A DNA stretch of 12,641 nucleotides, taken from contig JAAMXY010004147.1 of NCBI GenBank assembly GCA_019677205.1, positions 1-12,641 of the forward strand. The letters are read 5' to 3'. The notes under the pieces were generated by a model, which searched no databases, had not been told where the DNA came from, and saw only the letters and a program-made list of their open reading frames with translations. How positions within the stretch are numbered: the stretch's first letter is position 1; each line of letters begins with the position of its first letter. Of this stretch, positions 7,862 through 12,641 are shown in pieces. Origin of the DNA: Pinguiococcus pyrenoidosus. Its lineage: Eukaryota; Sar; Pinguiophyceae; Pinguiochrysidales; Pinguiochrysidaceae. The position numbers and the translations under genes were made by a program.

Positions 7862-9511
7862 ATTCTGCTGCTGATTCTGCTGGACGTGGGAGGGTGCTGC
7901 CGACGCCGAGGCTTGGACCTGCGCCTGAGAAAGCTGCTGCTGCTGGCTCGCCTGCTGCTGGTGCTGCACGGCTTGCTGCGCGTGCGGCGCCTTGTCGGAC
8001 GGCACCGCCGGCGGCACCAGCTGAGCCGCACCGGCCTGCTGCGTGGCGGCCATCTGAGACGGAGGCGCGTCCTTGTCATTCGCCTTTCGCGCGTCGCCTT
8101 CGACGCCGTTCTCACGTGCCGCGCCCGCATCTGCGCCAGATGCCGCGTCCGAGACGCCCTGCGCGTCCCGAATGAGCTGCGCCTCCACCTCGCTGAGCTG
8201 CCGACGCCCGGTGGCCTTGTTCGCGGTCACGTACGCGAATCCCGGTGGAACGGAGGCCGCAGCGTCCTCCTCCGCAGTGAGGCTGTCCTTCCCCCAGGTG
8301 GGCTGGCCGTTCGTGGGCATCCCGCCCTGGTCCCACGCGTTGCCGGCGCCGAAGGATCCGAAGTGGAAGCCGGACACGTCCGCCTCGGCCGTATTGGCCT
8401 CCCAACGTCCCATGTTCACGGCGCTGGCGTCCGCCTCCTTCGTCCTTACCACGGCGCTCTGCGGCTCCGCCTTGCTGCCCGTGGGCTTCATGATCGCAGC
8501 GCTGCCTCGGCTCCAAGCATTGGGCATGCCACTCACGTCCTTCTCGATGCCCGTGGGCACGGCTGTCTCGCTCACGGGCGCCGGCCACCCGCCCACCGCG
8601 TCGGGTCCATCCTCCACGGCCGCGTTGGTCTCGGGCACTTCTGGCGCCTCCAGGGCCACGGCGTCCTGCGGCGGATGGTGCTGCTGCCGCGCGGCATCTT
8701 CCGACTGCTTCGCGGCTGCCCAGTTGGCCGGCGGCCTGGGCATGAAGTTCTTGCTCGCGTTGGCTCCGTTCGCCCCGGCGTTCTCCTCGTTGCCGATGGT
8801 GTCCAGCCCGTTCACGCCATTCACACTGACATTCCCGTCCTGCGCCGCCGCCTTGGGATCCGCGCCCTTGCGAGACGTCCTGCCTCCACGGCCCCTTCCC
8901 CCGCGGCCTCCGCGGCCTCCGCGCCCGTTCTGCCGCCCTCTCTCCTTGTAGCTGTTCTGGCTCCCTCGCCGGCCGCCGGAGTCGCCTTTGCCCCCTCCGC
9001 GCGCCTGGCCGGAGCCGTTCTGTCGGTAGGAGCTGTGGCCGGCGGCCATCTTCTTGTCCTTCCGCGCCGCGCGCTTGCTCTTCACCTCCGACCACTGGTC
9101 CGCGATGGGCTCGTTCCACATCTCCTCGATACCTGCGCAAACATCAGAGAAAGAGGAGGGGGTGAGAGATCTGCGTCCGTTCCCGTTTCTTTGTGGCTTA
9201 AGCGGCGAAATTCTACGGAGCTCCGGATCCCACAGAAACTACAGAGAAATACTCAAGAATTCGGTGGTTTTCTCGGCAAAGAAGCTCGGGACTTCTGCCG
9301 TGCGAACGCTCTCTCCTCGAAGCCGCTTACCTCTGGAGATGGCGGCTTCGTCGTGGCCCGCCTCGCGGAGCAGGAGCTTCAGGTCCTCTTCTCTGTCCTT
9401 GGGAATGATCCCTTTATAGCGCTGGAAGGTCTCGTTGGACACTTCGCCTTCGTCGCGAATGTCGCGCGTGATGCGCGCCACCTCTCGGCTGCGCTGCTCG
9501 AGATCGGACAT
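6659..9511 (-). CDS. UBA/CUE-like, RGG- and polyglutamine-rich protein (DEF1/UBAP2/GIP1-like; two exons)
   Basis: Exons 9511-9331 and 9132-6659 join in phase 1 (AGA G|GT) to give 884 residues. Residues about 30-64 (FQRYKGIIPKDREEDLKLLL, REAGHDEAAISRGIEEM) followed by QWSEVKSK (73-80) and a basic RAARKDKK match the pattern of UBA/CUE-like domains in yeast DEF1, animal UBAP2/Lingerer and plant GIP1-type proteins, which have a short three-helix fold followed by W-x-x-V-x-K. A GRGGRGGRGGRG box lies at about 128-142. A Q-rich region spans about 440-560, with long pure Q runs. The C-terminal third is rich in P, Q, Y, G, N and M, with YPYANYGTPYGYPSQNYYGY-type aromatic repeats, a prion-like composition. 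Known relatives act in RNA polymerase II turnover, stress granules or transcription. Which of these applies is not decided here, but an RNA-associated, condensate-forming protein is likely. The ATG at 9511 (MSDLEQRS) is chosen over one 37 codons upstream because the conserved region starts here. Confidence 0.87.
7770..7880 (-). repeat. CAG (polyglutamine) tract within the UBA-like gene
   Basis: On the coding strand this is an array of CAG codons broken by AAC/AAT-type Asn codons and a few CAA, giving Q runs of about 11 and 14. Nearly pure CAG use, not mixed CAG/CAA, points to recent slippage expansion, so length is likely to vary between strains. On the plus strand it reads as poly-CTG and produces false leucine-rich frames. 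Confidence 0.92.
9133..9330 (-). other. Intron (198 bp) splitting the UBA-like domain
   Basis: On the minus strand the donor is AGAG|gtaagc and the acceptor tttgcgcag|GTATC, with a CTCCTCTTTCTCTGATG stretch before it. Phase 1 joining restores the continuous helix ...EAAISRGIEEMW... of the UBA-like fold. Confidence 0.87.
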
Positions 9512-10867
9512 GCTTGCCACGAAGCGTACGACACCTCTCCAGAGCGTTTGGCGCCCTCTCGTGGATGGAAGCCTGAGGACCAATGGTTTAAACGCGCATT
9601 CTATGGACCAGACGACTTCCACGTAACTGCTCGGACAGCTTACGAGAATTTGTCATAGGAGCGATAGGGCTTGGCTTTTGAAACGAAGGCGGCTGGACGG
9701 GTTTCATTGGAGCAGAACTGACTGCCGCATGGAAAAGTCAGGGACGAACCAACAGTTCTGAGCCTTGGGAACAGTCAGGGATCTGTGCTGGACGCGGCGG
9801 AGAAGTGTTTACGCGTGGGCGAACCATCTCCAGAAGGCGTCTTTTGATACCCTTCCAGAGTTGGCTCGCCTCCATGCCAAGATGAAGAGAATGAACTGCC
9901 AGGTGCCATTCCCGGAAGCCGGCTGATCGGCTTGGTTCCACCCGGCGCAAGCGCGCTCGACCCGCCTCGTCGGTGCGTTGCTGCCTGAAGCAAGAGCGTC
10001 CCTCTAGCTAGTTCTCCACCACAACGAAAGACTTGCCCCGCTCGGGCATGAAAACTTTCTTGGCTTCCATCCTGCCTGTGTCGTACGTTCTTGGAAAGCT
10101 GAGCACCACCGAGACTGCGACGCCGTCCGTCGACAAGGAGAACCGTGGAAGACAGGCAGGTTGGCTTGACTTGGCTGCTTGAGCGAGGCAGTCACAAAGG
10201 AGTCTGGCGGCCATCGACAACAGCCCGACGTGACTTCGCTGAGATCTTCTCACCAACCCTGCGTTCGGCGTCATTTCATAGCTATAATGACCTCGCTGAT
10301 CTGCATGGAGCATCTCTTCATGGCTTGAGTGATGGGATGGTGATGACATCTTCCTCCTCCACGGTGCCGAGCGATGTCGTACTGGGTGACGACGCCCAAG
10401 GTGTCGATGATGTGTGCGTGTCGTCTGGTCCAGCAGCTTGCTTCAGGATGGACTTGTGTTTTCCTCATTGGGTAAGAGGAAAGCATCGCTTATGGTGCCG
10501 GCTTCCCTCTTACACCCAGGTATAGCTTCGAAAGGCGACTTGGCAGCCGTTGTCCGCAAAGCTGTGAGCTCGGTTCGCAAGTGCATCCTCTTGCCTGTAC
10601 GCGATTTTGCTGCAACTGTCGAGTACAGTCCTCAACAAGCATGAAAGCGTTCAGGTCCTGGAGAGACATGCATATCTCTCTGTCTTCATGGCGCTTACAA
10701 TACCAGGGCTTGCACTACCACTCGGAGGATGTACTGAGTAAGCGTTTCACCTTCCGAGTATGCCACCCGCGCTAGAGCGCGTAAGGCATCGTGAGCCGTC
10801 GCTAGTGGCTTCGCGTCGTCCACGATGACCTTGAGCGCTCGCAAACCGGACTCGGGTCCCCGCATCC
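9512..10867. other. Gene-poor region between the UBA-like gene and the retroelement frame
   Basis: About 1.36 kb. It holds the promoter of the UBA-like gene, including the CCAAT-type 20-mer at 9699-9718. Open frames of 60 to 130 codons on both strands (for example 9775-9993 minus, 10008-10349 minus, 10145-10525 plus) lack recognisable motifs. Part of this stretch may be decayed retroelement sequence downstream of the gag-protease frame, but I found no integrase HHCC or DDE pattern and no reverse-transcriptase YVDD-like motif to prove it. Confidence 0.5.
9699..9718 (-). promoter_or_regulatory. Second copy of the shared CCAAT-containing element
   Basis: GGGTTTCATTGGAGCAGAAC, identical to the 4705-4724 copy except at one base. 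It lies 188 bases upstream of the ATG of the UBA-like gene and in the same orientation relative to transcription as the first copy has to the SERBP1-like gene. Confidence 0.5.
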
Positions 10868-12641
10868 TCAGAAGCCGCAGTATGGTGTTCTGCCTCGTAG
10901 CAGATTCGGATTGAGCAGACTCTCCTCTGCCTCTGGCAGATAATCCGCGTCATTGACGATGAGTAGCACCCATCCGTCATATGCTCGGACCTTTGCTGCC
11001 GCCGTAACAATCGTGTCTACCACAATGGTCGATCCGTCAAATGCTTGAAGTTGATGGGAATTCTGCATAGAACCCAGGATCTTCCAGGCTCTGTTGACCA
11101 AGATATCCGATGCTCCTGAGTCAATGATGACCCTGTTTGTTGGCACCGTTCTGGCCTCTTGTACGCTTCGCCGGAAGCTTCTGGCCTTGCGTGGAAATTT
11201 AAACTTGGGACTTGATGGCGGTGCATTTTGCTGAGGATTTTGTTGCTGAGTGTTCTGCGTATCTTTCGCGGCCTTCTCGGTCGTTTGTGACACTGCACCC
11301 TCATGCTTCGCCTCAGCCGCTTGCTTCCCTTGCTGTGCCGACCGTGTCATGCTCATGAGCTGCTTCTTCAGAGCTTTGACCTCGGATTTCAGTGCACGTA
11401 GATCTTTGGGCTCTGGGGTTGACTGACCACTATGCTGGGGGGCTCTGTGTGGAATCCTTTCATGCACGGTCTCATGCGAGATCCTGCGTAGCCGACTGCC
11501 CATTGGCCTCCCCTTCTCAGATCGTTTGCCCTGCTTGATGAGAGTTCGCTCACGCCGACGTAGGCGCTTGACCATCTGGTCAAATTCGAGTGGATCTTTC
11601 TCCTCCTCTGCACGTTGTACTTGCTCATCTTCGAAGGACTCTCGGAGCTTGAGGTAGTCCTCAGCTTCGATGTTCGTGATGAAAAGTTCAGCCACAACTT
11701 CCGATGCAAGGGGGGTGTTCTTCTCCGATAAGCAGGTAATCGTCTCCACGAAGAAGTCGATGTACTCGGTTGCGGATGTGTCGCCGTCCAGCTTGAACGA
11801 GTAGAGTTCTGTGCGCAGATCCATGGGAGTTTTGGACACCGATGTGGATCCGTCATACCACTCGTTCAGGAACCTCCACGCGCGTATTCCATCTCGAGAT
11901 CGCTTGAATTGAGCAATGCGTGACCTCGCTGTACCCCGTGCAAGTTGATGCTCCAAGACGGTGTACAAGTACGAGTTCTGCTCTTCGTCCAGCGGGTTCT
12001 CGTCTCCATCCTCGTTCTCCATTGCTTCACGATATACTGGATGCACCATTCCGAAGCTCGCGATGGTCGCACGCTTCCACTGATCCCAGTTCTTCTGGGC
12101 ACCGTTGTAGGGCTCGAAGCTGGGTTTGGGGCGTGTTTCGCTCTGGTCATCAATGCTCCTCGTACTCCTCACGGACTCGTCGCTTTCTTGATAGGGCAAG
12201 GCGCAATTCAGGAACTTGCGTCGCTCAACAGGACGCAACTTGGTCTCCCTCAAGTCATCGGCGTGGAAGTATTTGAAGTCGGATGCATCTTCGATGCCGA
12301 GCTCTTGCAAGACGCCTTCAGGGTCTTTCAAGCGTGCTTCGCGGAGATCGGAGATGAGATTGGCGAGAGAGTCGTGGGTCTGAAGCCTGGCTTCTTCGCT
12401 CTCCACCTCGACGGATGCTTCGCGTGGTCTCACGTCTCCTTGCTTCTCAGCTGAAAGGCCACCAGAACGGCCACGCCGCCTGGTGGCCATGGCGTTTGTG
12501 CGCTCGTAAGCCTCGTATGTCGGGCGCTCGCGAGAGTTTTAGGCTCTTAACCTGATAAACGAAGGACGTTCTTTGAGGTTGTGCGGGACTGCTCAAGAAC
12601 ACACACTGCTGGCATTCTGACACTTTTCTGTGTTCTACATC
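10695..12641 (-). mobile_element. Remnant of a Ty1/copia-like retroelement; boundaries not found
   Basis: The element is recognised only by its gag-protease frame. Past the stop at 10868, both other minus frames stay open for a while. One continues from the protease end without a stop to 10695, which would fit a frameshift plus divergence, but its translation shows no integrase motif. I found no long terminal repeat pair in the window, no clear primer-binding site in the 151 bases upstream of the ATG, and no room for integrase and reverse transcriptase (usually more than 3 kb) before the UBA-like gene. It is therefore a 5' fragment, either truncated on insertion or degraded. The upstream edge may lie beyond 12641. 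Confidence 0.6.
10868..12490 (-). CDS. Ty1/copia-like retroelement Gag plus aspartic protease (truncated polyprotein)
   Basis: A 540-residue frame. Residues about 122-300 have the Gag-like pattern of copia-type elements (UBN2/retrotran-gag group): F-x-x-YNGAQKNWDQWKRAT (125-142), ...AWRFLNEWYDG (204-214), LYSFKLDGDTSATEYIDFF (229-247), VVAELFITNIE (265-275), then a charged segment. A coiled-coil-like KDLRALKSEVKALKKQLMS lies at 362-380 and a QQQNPQQN linker follows. Residues 453-531 look like the retroviral-type aspartic protease: RVIIDSGASDILVN holds the DSGA active site (457-460), and WVLLIVNDADYLPEAEESLL (507-526) followed by NPNLLR is like the strand and 'LL.P.QLR' ending of copia proteases. 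The frame stops ten residues later, where an intact element would continue to integrase. No CCHC zinc knuckle is visible. Residues 45-95 look SAM-like. The start at 12490 is the first ATG of the frame. An active element is unlikely. Confidence 0.85.
   Translation of the reverse strand: MATRRRGRSGGLSAEKQGDVRPREASVEVESEEARLQTHDSLANLISDLREARLKDPEGVLQELGIEDASDFKYFHADDLRETKLRPVERRKFLNCALPYQESDESVRSTRSIDDQSETRPKPSFEPYNGAQKNWDQWKRATIASFGMVHPVYREAMENEDGDENPLDEEQNSYLYTVLEHQLARGTARSRIAQFKRSRDGIRAWRFLNEWYDGSTSVSKTPMDLRTELYSFKLDGDTSATEYIDFFVETITCLSEKNTPLASEVVAELFITNIEAEDYLKLRESFEDEQVQRAEEEKDPLEFDQMVKRLRRRERTLIKQGKRSEKGRPMGSRLRRISHETVHERIPHRAPQHSGQSTPEPKDLRALKSEVKALKKQLMSMTRSAQQGKQAAEAKHEGAVSQTTEKAAKDTQNTQQQNPQQNAPPSSPKFKFPRKARSFRRSVQEARTVPTNRVIIDSGASDILVNRAWKILGSMQNSHQLQAFDGSTIVVDTIVTAAAKVRAYDGWVLLIVNDADYLPEAEESLLNPNLLRGRTPYCGF

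Noticed and set aside
7381-9140. Minus-strand Ser/Arg-rich and Arg/Gly-rich frames (7381-8130, 8112-9140)
   Set aside because: They are alternative frames of the UBA-like gene, with composition set by its repeats.
6431-9658. A 1075-codon open frame on the plus strand
   Set aside because: It is antisense to the UBA-like gene. The translation is a low-complexity Leu/Arg/Val/His-rich product created by GC-rich codons and the CAG tract read as CTG, with no family motif.
12491-12641. Possible LTR or primer-binding site upstream of gag
   Set aside because: No matching repeat elsewhere in the window and no clear tRNA-complementary sequence. The window ends too soon to judge.
1-12641. CRISPR array, bacterial operon, tRNA or rRNA
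   Set aside because: No regularly spaced repeats, no ribosome-binding-site-led gene chains and no tRNA or rRNA signatures. Introns and gene families are eukaryotic.

Overview
The window is eukaryotic nuclear DNA. Several proteins are unmistakably eukaryotic (a VPS26 retromer subunit, a Stm1/SERBP1/HABP4-family protein and a UBA-like/RGG/polyglutamine protein). Three of the five host genes need spliceosomal introns of 41 to 198 bases to read correctly. The coding DNA is GC-rich, introns are few and short, genes lie on alternating strands, and a gag-protease fragment of a Ty1/copia-like retroelement sits at the right end. This fits a compact-genome unicellular alga or protist, such as a red alga or a stramenopile. 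I lean weakly to a red alga but cannot settle the lineage from the sequence alone.

Layout. At 1-507 (minus) is the 5' part of a secreted protein gene with a nuclease-type OB-fold look; it runs off the window. About 1.7 kb without a recognisable gene follows, holding a GATA/GATG microsatellite. VPS26 is at 2186-3282 (plus, three exons). A 349-residue SERBP1/Stm1-like ribosome- and RNA-binding protein is convergent with it at 3535-4584 (minus, no intron). A 779-base divergent spacer carries several palindromes, then a three-exon gene at 5364-6269 (plus) encodes an unrecognised 255-residue protein with Gly/Ala-rich hydrophobic segments and CX3C pairs. Convergent with that is a large two-exon gene at 6659-9511 (minus) for an 884-residue protein: a UBA/CUE-like fold split by the intron, RGG repeats, a long Q-rich tract and a Y/G/Q-rich prion-like tail, as in DEF1/UBAP2/GIP1-type proteins. 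After about 1.36 kb of apparently non-coding or decayed DNA, a gag-protease reading frame occupies 10868-12490 (minus) with no integrase or reverse transcriptase after it.

Functional links. Two of the genes encode RNA-associated proteins with RGG repeats, one likely a ribosome-dormancy factor and the other likely a condensate or stress-granule type protein. A nearly identical 20-base element containing CCAAT (read on the minus strand) lies 121 and 188 bases upstream of their start codons. That is the most suggestive regulatory signal here. VPS26 acts separately in endosome-to-Golgi retrieval. I found no operon, CRISPR array, tRNA or rRNA. The least explained items are the CX3C/glycine-rich protein, the shared upstream element, and a SAM-like domain that appears to sit at the N terminus of the retroelement Gag.
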